From contig NC_135783.1 of the NCBI RefSeq assembly GCF_051106095.1, forward strand, positions 61,421,947 through 61,485,946: 64,000 nt of DNA, given 5' to 3'. Numbering within the stretch: position 1 is the first letter of the stretch; the number at the start of each line of letters is the position of its first letter. This stretch comes from Pogona vitticeps (lineage: Eukaryota > Chordata > Lepidosauria > Squamata > Agamidae). The translations under genes were made by a program, and so were the position numbers. Below the pieces are notes generated by a model that saw only the letters and a program-made list of their open reading frames with translations, made no database searches and was not told the origin of the DNA. Of the stretch, positions 12,003 through 27,214 are shown one piece after another.

Positions 12003-12145
12003 ATTATTTATTTATTTATTTATTTCATTTATACCCTGCCCATCTAGTCAATTGACTATTCTGGGCGGTTTCCAACATGTAATAAAACATTATAAAAATG
12101 ACGTTATAAACATCAATAATCAAACTATTCAAGATGGAAAGGATA
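12003..12145 (-). repeat. L2-like LINE 3' end
   Basis: On the minus strand a segment ending in a cccagaa/gggtataaatg stretch runs into an (AAAT)n tail (here (TTTA)n at 12003-12026). TATACCCTGCCCATCTAG and TATTCTGGGCGG match the layout of the 3' end of the L2 at 22488-23615. Confidence 0.65.
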
Positions 12146-12329
12146 AGAAGAAATAAGTCAAATATTAACTGGAGGGAAGGCCTGCCTATTAATTAAAATT
12201 AAAAGACCTAGCTTTTCTTTGTGAAAAATAAACAGATGTTCTGTATCTGAAGAAGGATGGGAATTGGTCTAACAAAAGGAAAAAGAACCCAATATATATT
12301 ATATAAGAACCCAGCATTGTATAGTGAAA

Positions 12330-12484
12330 AGGTTTCAGCACTAGGGCTCAGGAGACCTGGGTTTGAATCCCCACTTGGTCATGAAAACTCACACTGGTGA
12401 AACCAACCCTTAAATATCTCACTTAAATCGAAAGCCCTATTAGGGTCCCTGTAAGTCAGTTCTGACTTGATGGCACATAACAAT
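12330..12484 (+). repeat. tRNA-derived SINE, family B (best copy)
   Basis: The head is CAGCACTAGGGCTCAGGAG and the B-box is CTGGGTTTGAATCCCC. The body is ACTCACACTGGTGAAACCAA ... AAGCCCTATTAGGGTCCC. The tail is AGTTCTGACTTGATGGCACA TAACAA. The tail matches the 3' end of the RTE-like LINE at 19925-20236, which suggests a LINE/SINE partnership. Confidence 0.8.
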
Positions 12485-13289
12485 AGTAACATATATACTA
12501 GTTTATCCATTAATCATGAAGCTGATTGGATGGTGGATGAGCTCACTCAGTCTTCCCCAACTTGATACCTTCCAAATGTATAAGACTAAAATGCCAGTTA
12601 TTCCAGCCTGCCCAAGTAATGTGAGCTGTATGCTAATGTATCTGAATGGTACCAGACTGGAGGAGGCTGGGCTAGACACTCTCGTTAAGAGGCAGGTTGG
12701 ATGGAGTGCTTGAATGCATCTCAGGTTTCTTTACCTGGCTGTGCTGATTTAGACTGGTGCCACAGCACGACTGGAGGAGTTAAATCCTCCTATCCTCAAC
12801 ATTGCCTAGATCCAAACAGCCTGATGTACTTTACCCAACCTATTATCAATGTAAAAATATGCCAGAAGAGATATCTATACAGCTTCCATCCACAAGGAAT
12901 AGCAACTTGAAGTGTGTGTTTGGTTTCAGTTGGGTCTGCAGCATGGAGATGGCACCAAAATGCCATACCTACCACTTACCTTGTTTTGTGCAAACTGAAA
13001 TTCTATATCATGCCTACTTGTCTCACAGTTTATAAGCAAGATCTGTGGTCACTGTGGGCATCGACCTGGTCCCTTGGGATTTAATACCTGTTTAGATATT
13101 GAAAATCAATGTAGCAAAGTGCAGAATGGCAGTCACCCTGCAATTACCTTTTGCAATAGTACTGCAAAAACCTGGAGAGGGTGGTTTTGAACAAGGCCAC
13201 TCATGGAAGAAAGTGTCACCTGTATGAGTGAAGGGGAGTTCCTTACCCAGGAATGCCTTCCGTCTTTGTATAAATCACAGTCCAGTATA
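12485..13289. other. mostly unassigned intergenic DNA
   Basis: 12555-12665 weakly resembles the palindromic MITE family (CCTTCCAAATGTATAAGACT ... CCAGACTGGAGGAGG). No exon or RNA gene recognised. Confidence 0.4.
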
Positions 13290-13420
13290 GGCAACTTGTG
13301 GCCCTGCACCTGTCGTTGGACTGCTGTTCACATCAGTCCTAGTTAGTATAGCTAACTGTAAAGGATGATGGGAGCAGCAGTCTAAGAACAGCTGGAGGGC
13401 TCCAGATTCCCCATCCTCAT
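13290..13420. repeat. palindromic 'ACTACAACTCCCA' MITE family copy
   Basis: The arms mirror each other: GCACCTGTCGTTGGACTGCT ... ATCAGTCCTAG against GATGATGGGAGCAGCAGTCT ... CAGCTGGAGGGC. The inverted layout with a central variable part is typical of this short non-autonomous DNA element. A shorter piece follows at 13495-13545 (GACAACATCTGGAGAGC). Confidence 0.55.
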
Positions 13421-13549
13421 GGATGCTTGTGGACTTGGATCCTCAGAAATAATAAACATAGAGGCTTAGAAATACTAATGCAGATTCCAGGCTGCAACAG
13501 GTTGCAGAAGACAACATCTGGAGAGCTACAGATCCCCCATCCCTGGTAT

Positions 13550-14609
13550 ATGTGAACAGGTTGCTAAAGTTAGCATTGTGTGTATGAAGCCACATAATAT
13601 AGGTGGAGATAATATACTGAATTCAAGGCCTATGTTGCACTAAAAATACTACAAGAAGTGAAGTGTTGACATGTTAGTGGGTCACATCTGAAAAACATAC
13701 TCTTTTCCCTCTCTGTATTGCTTAAAGCAGTCAGTTTTTACATTGATAGAACTAAGACTTGATCAGCAGCCAATAGTAACTGACTTATGTGCTGCCAGAG
13801 AGAGCGCTAGAAACCTGCATCTTAGCGATTGTGCTCAGAAGAATGGAATTTGCCTCTCCAAAGTAGAACACTACTGGTAGTTGTTTGATAAATACTTACT
13901 TTTAAATTTTTGATGTTTGTAGTCCAAGTAGCTTCAGAATAACTGACATATGGCTAATCTATAGAGCCCCAGACCATATTAATTCCACAATAAAGGTAAA
14001 TATATGCAAACAGTGTCTTTGGAAGCCTTGAAGAAGAGGAAGGCAAACATTTTCTATTGGGCAAAATCTTTATTAAGATCTTAAACCAAAGTGTGGGCAA
14101 GATTGGAAGATCTCTGGAATTTTTCATTAAGTAAGATCTTACTTAAGGCGGAGGGGTGGGAAGTAGGCAATGTTGAAATAATGAAGTTTGCATCATGAGG
14201 ATCTTAAGAAAAAAATGGAAAAAGCATCACAGGGGACCTTTGTGCACCAAGCAGGTGGGCACCTCCACCCAAAATTTCAGGCGGGGTCCTGGTAGTCAAG
14301 AGCCCACTGTGACTAAATGGATTAGACTAGTGGTTCTCATTCATTTGCCCTTCACTATAGCAATACTGAGATGCTTCATCAGCAAGGTTTAGGGTCATGG
14401 TTTCTGGGAAATCAGTTCCAAAACATGTAAAGAGCCAGAGGTCCAAAACCACTGGATCAGATTACTCGGCGTGTCATAGAGGGTCCAGGTTATCTCTCAG
14501 ACTGCTGGGTTATATTAACATGCAATGTCTGATTCCCCTGGGTTTTTTTTAAATATGAAAATTGGGAGTTACTCAGATTTTTCTCTGAGTTTAATTAAAA
14601 CCAGAGGTT
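13550..14609. other. unassigned intergenic DNA
   Basis: AT-rich, with no gene or clear repeat recognised. Confidence 0.4.
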
Positions 14610-14975
14610 AGAAATCTTAGTTTTTGGACTACAACTCCCAGAATCCCCCAGCCAGCATTTTGTTTTTGGTAGGCAGAGAGCAAAAGTGAAGGGAAATATG
14701 GTACTGCTTTTTTCTTATGTTAACAAAACTGTATATCAATTTTGGATCGCACAAGACATTTGAAAAGAAAGAAAAAATGAACAGAAGTCAAAGGGAAGCC
14801 TAAAGGCTAGTGAACAGGAAATGCTCAGAATGAGGACTCCTACCCAGAGAGACTCTCACCTCTGTGGTACCAGTCCCAGCCTAGTACCCTCCAAATGTGT
14901 TAGGCTATGGCTGTCATGATCCATAGGCAGCAGACTATTGCGGGAGCTCTAGTCTAACAGATCTGGAGAGCACTA
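14610..14975. repeat. two fragments of the palindromic MITE family
   Basis: 14617-14655 reads TTTTTGGACTACAACTCCCA then GAATCCCCCAGCCAGC, one arm of the family. 14888-14975 has both arms: CCCTCCAAATGTGTTAGGC ... CATGATCC and GGGAGCTCTAGTCTAACAGA TCTGGAGAG. The sequence between them (14666-14887) is unassigned. Confidence 0.55.
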
Positions 14976-15239
14976 GGCTGCTCTACAGGATTTCATTATG
15001 CGCAGGGATTCTTCAGTCAGTAACTCAGAACGAAGCTCCTTTCCTTCTGAACTCCATGCAGACTCCCTCTCAGAAAAATCACCTGTAGCATCGCTGTTCT
15101 AAAATGTGCTGAAGCCAATGAGTCCAGATGAGAAAAGAACAATATATTGCTAATAACTGCAGCTAATAAGTGACAGATAACATGAGGAGCTGGTGGGTCT
15201 CTGATGCCCTCAACTTCACAATTTATGTCTTTTAGGGAG

Positions 15240-15420
15240 GGACCAATGGCTGAGCGGTGAAGCACAGGGGTCTCAAATTCAAGCCCCTGCATTGATGAGG
15301 TTCAGTGTGGCAGATGCTCGGGATCCTTGAGAGCCGTTGCCAGCTAGAATAAACTGCTAGCCGGGATGGACCAAAGGTTTCACCTGTTATAAGGAATCTA
15401 TGTCACTTTGTTCCTCCTTG
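15240..15420 (+). repeat. tRNA-derived SINE
   Basis: A-box-like AATGGCTGAGCGGTGAAGCA and B-box-like CAAATTCAAGCCCC are about 30 bp apart. The body GAGAGCCGTTGCCAGC ... ATGGACCAAAGGTTTCACC follows the order of a common squamate SINE (inner-ear 'ACTGAGCTAGATGGACCAA' block, from memory). Confidence 0.65.
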
Positions 15421-15698
15421 ATAAAGAAACAATAAAGAGAAACCAATGCTCACTCACTCACTGACTTACTTGCTTCTTTCCTCCTTCTTTCCCGCTCTGT
15501 AGTAAAAAACAACAAGGGTGAGTTCTTGCCTTGCCCTGGCCTGCTCCAAGAGTATAAGGCAGCAGAATGCTGGACAAGATCATGGATCTATATGGTACAT
15601 GGATTCAATATAGTTCTACATATAGTTGTATTTTTTCCTCTTGATTTATCAATTATCCGTTTTTTATTTGATGATTTGATATCTTTTGTTTCTCCTGT

Positions 15699-15833
<135 letters not shown>

Positions 15834-16039
15834 GGCAACATCTGGCCTGGGGCCACGCTGGCCATTGTAGAACAGAGAACCAAACCCAATTAATAATAAT
15901 AAAACATAACATAAGAAATTGATATGATATCATGAAATAAAATAATCAACAGAACGAAAACCCAGAAATCAAATACAGTAAATTAAATTGCTCAAAGAAT
16001 AAAAATTTTAAAATAATAAACATTGAACATTAAAAACAG

Positions 16040-16118
16040 GTGTTGGCCTGTTCTGTTCTATTTTATTGTTTCCTTTTATAAGTAGTACCAAACACTAATT
16101 GGGTGGTATATGAGCTTA

Positions 16119-16198
<80 letters not shown>

Positions 16199-16202
16199 AT
16201 AT
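16040..16202 (+). repeat. L2-like LINE 3' end with (AAAT)n tail
   Basis: TTGGGTGGTATATGAGCTTA precedes about 20 AAAT units (16120-16202), as in other L2-type ends in the window (49900-49980, 60535-60615). Confidence 0.65.
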
Positions 16203-16723
16203 TCTTTCTTTGAGAGAAGCTGGTTGCTTTAAGTCCTCCTATGTGCCTATTTTCCAAACAAAAACATGGGTCTCACACAGACAGGAGGAGGACTTTGAAT
16301 ACCCATTTTAGGAAGGCAGGAAGAGCATTTCTCACTAATATTGGGCAAACCACGCTACTCTGTTCACAGGCACCCAGCATGCGTGCTCGCTGTCGGTTCA
16401 GGAAACCATGGGGTTTCCAGCAGTGAATGATGTTCAAGCAGGGCAATGGTACACAATGGGAAAAGAGGGGAAAGCGGAGGCACACCATATTTGCTAGTCA
16501 AAACTATGAAACTATGAAATGTCACATGGAGAGATGGCAGAAAGACAGAGGAGGGTCAAGAGCCTGTCTCACCCCAAGACACCTGTTCACAGGAGACAAC
16601 TCTGTATAAGGCCTGGATATAGTTTGAGTAACATCCAAACCAACCTGGAGTTTTCTGAGAAAGGCTGGAAAAATATCAAAACATCCACCTGCAGACCTAA
16701 GTAGGTTTACACACCAGCCAGCT

Positions 16724-16984
<261 letters not shown>

Positions 16985-19044
16985 CCACAAGGGTGAATAA
17001 ATTGATGAATGTGTTCTCTAAAATAATGGCTGTGGAAAAATCATTGCTGACCCACCAGTTCTTATATGATGCTTATCATCTACTATTGTCTACTAACAGA
17101 ATGATTTCCTTTCCTAACAAGCTGTGTTATTTTGCTATTGTAGATTTTAAAAAATGCTTGGATTTCCCCACCACCACCACTCATGCTTGTGGAAAAAGAA
17201 GCCCCATTTCTGTTCATTCGTCTTCAGTTTTCCGTTTGGGCTACGTCATGTGGAATTAAGTGCCGTATTACCCTAGTTACCTTCACAGATCTATAGAATC
17301 TTTGTGCTTACTGAGTTTCCCAGTAAGGAGTCTCAATCTGACCTCTGCTGAAAGATTAAGGTTTTATCATCTTTGAATAACTGCCTGTATTTATATGAAC
17401 GTGCCCAGCCCTTGCTTTTGGACCCACAACTAAGACCTATTGGCTGCATATCATGTATCTTCTCAGTAGAGGCCCTCCTAGAAAACATGTTTCTTTCCCC
17501 GATTGACTGTCTGAAATCAAATCTAAACACCTTGCTGTTTATATATACTTTTTAAATTATAATGATGCAGAATCTGTGCCCTTAAGATGTAATTAAGTTG
17601 CTGCTATATAACTGCAGAATTTTGAATGAAGAGTTTTTAGATTGCAGTTACGTAGTGTGACTATTCCGTTTGATTCCTAACTTCTCCTGTGATGATTTTA
17701 TGTTGAACTTAACATTCAGCACAGTGAGGCAAGCTCCTCTTGTGACAGAGGTTGAAACACCTCCTCAGGTCCTTTGTCAGAGTTTCCCTAGACAGTTCCC
17801 TCTCTTGGAAGACAGAGGTTTGTTTGCAAGGGAGGCTGTTCTATATCTTTTTACTAGGTTGTTGCCTTCAGAGGTGGTGCAGAACCCTATCCTATTGCTA
17901 GTGCTGCAGTAAGGTTCAGTTGCCAGTACAGTCAAGAAGACCACCATCTTGTCTTTTGGTTTAGACAGCAAAATGTCTTGAGCTGTGAATTACATTGAGA
18001 AGCTGTTTTGAGAGAGGGCCTATCATTCAGTCTTGCCTGTAGAGTCTAGATCATCACTAAAATGTTTCATCAATACATGGATACAGAAAACATAACAGGA
18101 ACCCCAATTCTTGGTAGATGGCCAAATTGGAGCAAGTTGGATTGGGCTAAATAGGATCGCTTAAAGTTGGTTAAGTTTGGACAGAAGTACATGGTATCTG
18201 CATGCAAGGGTTGAGTGGTTTCGGCTCAGGAAACCACACCACACCTCAAGGAACCCTGTTCAGTATAATCATGATCTTCTTTCTCTTTAATAGGAAATAC
18301 TGTTTCCTTTTAAAGGAAAAAAATTCTCATTATCATTAAGGCTGTCCCTCTGGAGAAACTGCGTAATCAGAAACTTCCACTCAGCTTTCCTTTGGAGGGC
18401 AGGACAGGAGATGTTTAGCATTTCTTTTTAATTGTTGCTAATGTATCAGGAATAATTTGATTTTTAAAATAAAGTCCTATTAAAGACCTGCTGATTCATG
18501 GTGGCATTTAGCAACCATTACAAGAAAATGCTAAAGAAAATAACCCCTTCCTTCCCCTCCAAGGTTGAGTGGGAAGGAAAATTTAAAGGGAAGGCTTCCC
18601 ATATTGCAAGATCATTAATCACCTTTAACAATCTTGAGAAATGGGAATGGGAAACTTTCCCTTCAAATCTTCCTTGCCAATCACCTTTGGAGGGGAAGGG
18701 AGGGAAAATTTCTTTTTAATGGTTATTTACACAGTGAATCAGTGATGTTTTGACAAGATTTTTTTTAAAAAAAATAAACTTTCAAAGTATCACCAGTATA
18801 TTAGCAAAATTTTAAAAGAAATGCAAAACATCTCCCCTGCCTTGCCTCCAAAGGAGAACTGAGTGGAAGTTTTCCCAATAAGCAGCTTTTTCCACTGTGC
18901 AGCTCTTCTTCAGAGGGGAAAAGATGCCAGGTTCTTCCTCAAAAGTTGCTAATAATGAAACATGTGGATGGACAGGCACCCACCAGTTGTTGCCATCTCC
19001 CTTCCTCTTTCCATTCACATGCTGCAACACTGACAATGCCTCAA
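16985..19044. other. unassigned intergenic DNA
   Basis: About 2 kb without a recognised gene. Two segments (17333-17570, 17690-17920) read like decayed coding or repeat DNA, but no family could be named. Confidence 0.4.
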
Positions 19045-19285
19045 TCTGTTTACCAAGTTCACCTTAGGGTTGTGAGATTCATTGATGGTTATGGTGATGA
19101 TATTGTGTCGGTTCCAGGATTTTCTGAGTGTATTATACTCAGAAGTGGTTTACCAGTCCCTCCTTTTGGTGGCACTCTGGGATTGTGCAGCTTGCTCAAG
19201 GCAACACAGGTTGTCTCGTTTCCTGGAGCCACAGTGGAAGATCAAACTCCTGATGCCTAGTCTGGAACTCCAACTGACTGAGCGT
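19045..19285 (-). repeat. SINE family A, near full length
   Basis: Read on the minus strand, the head is GACTAGGCATCAGGAGTTTG ATCTTCCACTG (B-box region). The body is TGCCTTGAGCAAGCTGCACA ... AAAGGAGGGACTGGTAAACC ACTTCTGAG, then AAAATCCTGG. The order is the same as in the copies at 1-228 and 62970-63178. Confidence 0.75.
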
Positions 19286-19924
19286 GTTACCAAAAAAAGA
19301 TGTGAAGTGAGAATGTGTTTACTGACTTATCATAATCCGAAGCTCTAAACTGTGGTTTACCTATCTGGCACATTAATCTACACTGACTTGATCAGACTAA
19401 TGGAAAGAATGAACTCTAATTATCCTTGACATTTAGTGACTCCAATTTCTTCCCTTCCACTGTGTTTTTCCTGGGAAGCAGTGGGTGCAATCTCTGTGTG
19501 CAAAGACTAGCATTTGCTTTCCTTCAACTTTGCAACTCTTTGATTTTTCAATGCATGAGATCAGTGCTTCCATTGGACAGCTCTGTAGCTACAGATGTTA
19601 CATCTCCGCACTTGAGTCATGCAGTTGTTTGGGAGGTTAAAAACATTACTAATGCACTGATAAACAAACCAAACTTTCCCAAGAGGCCCCAAAGCTTGCC
19701 CAACAGTTTTACTGAACAGCTTGAAAATATTTAGGGGTTCACTTGATAGAAAACATCCTACATAACAACAATTTATGAAACAGCTGGAAGAAAGAGAGAT
19801 GAGTATATGACAGATAATATTCCATAATTTGGTAGATCAGCAATCCCTCAGTAAGTCCAACACTTAACAATCTGTCCCAAAAGTTCAGTAATTATATCAA
19901 ATAAAGGGCACATATGCCAGAAAG
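19286..19924. other. unassigned intergenic DNA
   Basis: A plus-strand frame of 102 codons (19426-19734) has no recognisable domain. No repeat recognised. Confidence 0.4.
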
Positions 19925-20236
19925 ATGAACATTCGGGTCCTATATCAAATCAAGCCTCAACTATCTCTGGAGGCAAAAATGTTGAAACTGAGGTTGTCCT
20001 ACTCGGGCACATTATGAGAAGACAGGATTCCCTGGAAAAGATAATGATGCTGGGAAACATAGAAGGCAGCAGGAAAAGAGGAAGATCAAATATGAGATGG
20101 ACTGACTAAAAGAGTCCCTAAAAGAGACCATGGGCTTGAGTGTGTTGCAGGACAGCTAAGGACAGGACATTTTGGAGAGCATGCACCATTGTGTTGCCGT
20201 GATTTGAAGGCAACTTGACGTCACATAACAATAACG
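19925..20236 (+). mobile_element. RTE-clade LINE, 3' end (decayed)
   Basis: At about 19975-20110 the sequence translates to a fragment with GHIMRRQDSLEK, then GNIEGSRKRGRSNMRWTD and a stop. This is the conserved C-terminal end of RTE-clade reverse transcriptases (Bov-B has GHLMRRxDSLEK...RRRGRQRMRWLD). The 3' tail AACTTGACGTCACATAAC matches the tails of SINE families A and B. A second copy of this end is at 48200-48512. The 5' part is absent. Confidence 0.7.
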
Positions 20237-20271
20237 AAGATAGTGATGTATCTAAAACAGTCTGCCTGCAA

Positions 20272-20395
20272 CATAGTATCCTCCAGATGTTTTGAACCAG
20301 AGTTTCCATCATTCCAGATGATTAGCCATGTTGCCTGGAGCATGTGGGACATGAAGTTCAAAACATCTCATGGTATCTGCTGTGGAAAGCTGACC
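20272..20395. repeat. palindromic MITE family copy
   Basis: Arms ATCCTCCAGATGTTTTGAAC and (inverted) AGCAGATACCATGAGATGTT TTGAACTTCATGTCCCAC mirror each other around TTAGCCATGTTGCCTGG. Confidence 0.6.
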
Positions 20396-21604
20396 TAGAA
20401 TTTGGTTCCAATTTTGCCTGGTGCTTTTGGGAGATTGTAATCCTTTTTCATAAAAATAGAAAACCAGTGGTTTAAACCATTAACATAATCATGGTTACTA
20501 TCAGTTGCATTTGTATACCATTCAGAAAATGCAAGCAAAGGTGCAGATCTTCTCACTTCCTTTACTATAAGGAGATACGTGGTTTGTTGATGTGCTCCTA
20601 AAGAGTCAGAGGAAATTTTTGAGAAGGCTAGGTAGGGAGAAAAGGCTGGGAGCCAGAACAGCTGGTCTGTTTGTGGCTTCTCCCTTCTCCAAGAATTTCT
20701 CCCAGGCATCTGGTCAGAGGCAGTGCTTCAGCATCAGGCAGAGTCTAATGGTTAGAGTTACAGGTGGATACACATAAGGAGAAGTTGTTGAGGATGCTCA
20801 GCAATCTAGTGCAACATTCATCTTTTGTGAGAACACTATTCCACCAACGAGGCCATGAAAGTATAAAAAGTGCTAATTCCCTTTCCTCATATTTGGATTA
20901 TTGTACTCTTTGTTAACACCATAACAAACACTTTTTGGAACCTGTTTATTATGTTACTTATGAAAATGAAACAAGCAAGAACTTCCACAATAATTTTGAA
21001 TTTCTTCTCCCTATCCAGGCTTATACTTCCTGTCACTTGATTGCCTGCCTGTTTCTGCAAATCTCAAGAGCTGTTAAAATGTAGGGTTGCTATATGCTGG
21101 GAGAAGGCTATATTTCCCTAAGAAGGAAGGCAGTAAACAGAGAGTAGCCTCTGCAGGTAGAGGGAGGTATGGAAGTGGTGGCTGCCGCAGAACTGTGCAT
21201 AAGAAGAGTGCAATAGGGTATTGGCTACCCCCAAGCTATTCCACAATTCCAGTAGCCCAGAAAGCCTTGCTGTTGGGCCATCTGGGCTGAAAAATGCTAA
21301 ACGCCAGGTCATTCAATGGGAAAACAACAACCAACTAGCCCTTGATCGTGACTGCATCTGTTATAGAAAGTTGGCTGGAGAATGTTGATTTCTCTCAGCT
21401 CTGCCCTCTTGGGTTCTCTGTGTAGTAGCAGGTGAGACCTGGGAATGGGAAAGCAGAGTTGCAGGGGTTTATCATGACTCCATTCCCCACACCAGGTACC
21501 ACATTCCACACTTGACTGGATTTTGAGTATGTGCTATGTCCCACAGTACACTGAGTTTGTGTGTGTGTATAAGAATATGGGTGCCTGGACTTCATCGTGT
21601 CAGG
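20396..21604. other. unassigned intergenic DNA
   Basis: A fragment near 20743-20762 (GTCTAATGGTTAGAGTTACA) looks like a SINE A-box region. The rest is unassigned. Short frames here show no domain. Confidence 0.4.
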
Positions 21605-21905
21605 AATGGACTTAATGTGGCTAAACTGAAGCTTAATCAAGACAAGACGAAGGTGCTTGTTATTAACTGAAAGACAAATTAAGGAATAGGGTTTAACTTG
21701 TGCTGGATGTCAAATTACGCATTCTGAAAACTTAGGTTCACAGTTTGGATGTCCTTCTGAATTCATCTCTGAATCTGTATGGCCAGGTTTTGATGTGATC
21801 CAGGACTGTATTTGCATACTTAAAGCTAGTGGATCAACTGCGCCTTCTTTGGAGATGTGTGATTTGACCACAGCAACATATGCATTTGTTACATGCTGTT
21901 TGCAT
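21605..21905 (+). mobile_element. old L2/CR1-type LINE fragment (reverse transcriptase)
   Basis: The translation around 21625-21660 reads VAKLKLNQDKTKVL. This matches the VNKLKLNPDKTEVL motif of the L2 copy at 22488-23615. Weaker matches continue downstream with stops and frame changes. It is in the opposite orientation to that L2 and clearly older. Confidence 0.65.
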
Positions 21906-22010
21906 GCTTTTGAAAGTATTTAAAATTGTTTTATTCCATTGCTATTTTGATATGTAATAAGTTTGGTTTTTTTAAATATTGTAACTCATTGTATTTTAAC
22001 TGTATTTCAT

Positions 22011-22175
22011 AGTATCATAGAATAATTGAGTTGGAAGGGGTTTATAAAGCCATTGAGTCCAACCCCTTGCTCCATGCAGGAATTCGAATCAAAGCCCATC
22101 TGACAGACGGCTGTCCAAGTTTCTCTTGAATGCCTCCAGCATTGGAGTATTGGAGTGTTTGGGACTCCAGGCGAC
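22011..22175 (-). mobile_element. CR1 LINE 3' end
   Basis: ATAGTATCATAGAATAATTG AGTTGGAAGGGG ... GAGTCCAACCCCTTGC ... GGCTGTCCAAGTTTCTCTTG AATGCCTCCAG is the classic CR1 3' region in reverse, including the terminal ATTCTATGATA-type repeat. It is 5' truncated. A short imperfect (GAAT)n/(GAAC)n run follows at 22190-22250. Confidence 0.8.
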
Positions 22176-22487
22176 TGGTGATATTTAAACAAATTGAATG
22201 AATGAATGAATGAACAAACGAACAAACAAACGAATGAATAAATGAACAACTCATTGCCAAATTTCAAGTGCCTAACTGCTATCTCTGGGTCGGGAGGATA
22301 TTCCAGTATTTAACCCACCTCTCTGCTCTGAATACAGGAACAATGACATGATCTGGACAACTGATTATATTTTAGCTTCCAAATATTTTGCTAAACAAAA
22401 CAAACAAAACAAACAAACCGCACCCACACTGTTGTTTAATTTGGTGTGCTAAACTCCTGGGGCACTGAAAGAATTTTGTAGGAATGA

Positions 22488-23615
22488 TTTATTTATTATT
22501 TATTTATTTATTCAATTTATATGCCGCCCAAACTACCCAGAGGTCTCTGGGCGGCTTACAATAATTAAAATTCAATACAGCAAAAGATAAAATAATTAAA
22601 ATACAATTAAAATACAATTAAAATTGCCATCAGACCCACAGCTAATATTATTTCAATTAAAAGCCTTCTGGAACAGGAAGGTTTTGACCTGGCGCCGAAA
22701 TGTCATCAGCGTCGGCGCCAGACGAATCTCAGTCGGGAGGGCATTCCATAGTCTGGGGGCAGCTGCCGAAAAGGCCCTTTGTCTACAAGCTGTCCCTCTT
22801 ACCTCCTTAAGGGACGGCTCTTTCAAAAGGGCCCCCTGGCTAGATCTTAACTGCCGGGTAGGCTCATATGGAAGGAGGCGGTCCTTCAGGTATCCAGGGC
22901 CCAAGCCGTTTAGGGCTTTATATGTCAAAACAAGCACTTTGAATTGGGCCCGGGCAGCAACTGGTAGCCAATGTAACTTATACAGAATCGGCTTGATATG
23001 TTCCGTGGCAGCTGCACCACTCACCAGCCGCGCAGCTCGATTCTGGACCAGTTGCAATCGCTGGACCGTCTTCAAAGGCAGCCCCACGTAAAGCGCATTG
23101 CAGTAATCTATGCGGGATGTTACCAGTGCATGTGTGACTGTCATGAGACTCCGCTCGTCCAGGTAGGGCCATAGCTGGTATAATTTCCGCAGCTGAAGGA
23201 AGGCGCCCCTGGCCACCGAGTCCACCTGGGCTTCCAGTGTTAGACTGGGGTCCAGGAGCACCCCCAAGCTGCGGACCCTGTCCCTTAGGGGGAGTGTAAC
23301 CCCATTCAGGGCGGGGAAATGGCCCTCCAGCCTGTCCGGTGAAGCACCCACTAACAGCACTTCCGTCTTGTCTGGATTGAGTTTCAATTTATTAACCCTC
23401 ATCCAGTCCATTATCAGGTCCAGACACGAGTTCAGCACAGAAACTGCCTCACCTGGATTGGTGGAAAACGAGAGGTAGAGCTGAGTATCGTCAGCATATT
23501 GCTGACTCCTCAGCCCAAACCTCCTGATGACCTCTCCCAGCGGTTTCATGTAGATGTTGAACAGCATGGGGGACAGTATTGAGCCCTGAGGATGATATAG
23601 GTCATTTGAAAAATA
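22488..23615 (-). mobile_element. L2-clade LINE, 5'-truncated, with long open frame
   Basis: The minus-strand frame ending at 22653 encodes about 320 residues of LINE reverse transcriptase without a stop. Motifs in order: PQGSILSPMLFNIYM (RT block 4), catalytic QYADDTQLYLS, NKLKLNPDKTEVLLVG, SLGVLLDPSLT, ALVTSRIDYCNALY, LHWLPVAARAQFKVL, YKALNGLGPGYL, and LWNALPTEIR near the C-terminus. This is the L2/CR1 type. The endonuclease and N-terminal RT are missing; homology stops near 23615. The 3'UTR has the GGGCGGCATATAAATTG-type end and an (AAAT)n tail (22488-22510, reversed). The intact frame suggests a fairly recent insertion. Confidence 0.88.
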
Positions 23616-24227
23616 AGCCACCAGTAGGGCCATTGTTTTTGCCAGGGCTGTTAAAACAGACACGCACACGCGTATTGAGCTTACTGTTATCACAATGAAT
23701 TAAGACAGAGGTTTCACTTTTAATCCTTTGATTGGTTGGTTGGTTGGCTGGTTGGATGGTTGGTCCATTAGTGTAAAGCATTATTCTGGGTGGTTTACAA
23801 CATCAAAGTAGAATAAAACACAATAAAAGGAGTGGTGATAAGGAGAATGGGAGCACATCAAGCCCTTCCTCATTTTACCCCACAACACTCTGGTGCTTTG
23901 AGCCTCTGCCTGCTGCCCCAACCCAGGCTTTGATATTGGAGGTGAGGTCTCTGGGAAAAGAGTCTTAAAGCAGTGGAACACAAGGAATTAGATGGAGGAG
24001 AGGAGGCATTTTTACCCTTTTTCATGTTAAGAGTCAATTTTTTCCCTTGCTTTATAAACAAAATGGTGAGTGCAGATTTAATAAACAGCCACAGATCTGG
24101 TCTGGCCCTTAGTGTTGGATCACAAGAGATGGCATTTAAAGAGTTGATCAGATGGCACTTTCCTCTAACTACCAACCCAGATATTTCAAGTAAAGATGAA
24201 ACAAATGCTTGGGATGACTTGGAACCT
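23616..24227. other. unassigned DNA with (TTGG)n run and an L2-like tail fragment
   Basis: A (TTGG/TTGGC)n run lies at 23731-23763. TATTCTGGGTGGTTTACAAC at 23782-23801 resembles an L2-type end on the minus strand. The rest is unassigned. Confidence 0.45.
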
Positions 24228-24341
24228 CTTGCCCATATGTGCTGATCATTATGAAGAATGCCTACAGATGAAGATTATATATATATATATAAAATCTTCA
24301 TCTGTAGGCATTCTTCATAATGATCAGCACATATGGGCAAG
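24228..24341. repeat. perfect 49-bp inverted repeat with 16-bp AT loop
   Basis: Arm 24228-24276 (begins CTTGCCCATATGTGC, ends GATGAAGATT) is the exact reverse complement of 24293-24341. The 16-nt spacer is alternating AT. A second short palindrome, AAGTATATATATACTT, starts inside the end of the right arm (24339 onward). No transposon ends or target duplications are seen. No mismatches in 49 bp implies a recent event or ongoing correction. A snap-back (template switch) duplication is the simplest explanation. Confidence 0.95.

Positions 24342-27214
<2,873 letters not shown>

Noticed and set aside
22624-23091. Plus-strand 155-codon frame
   Set aside because: Antisense shadow of the L2 reverse transcriptase.
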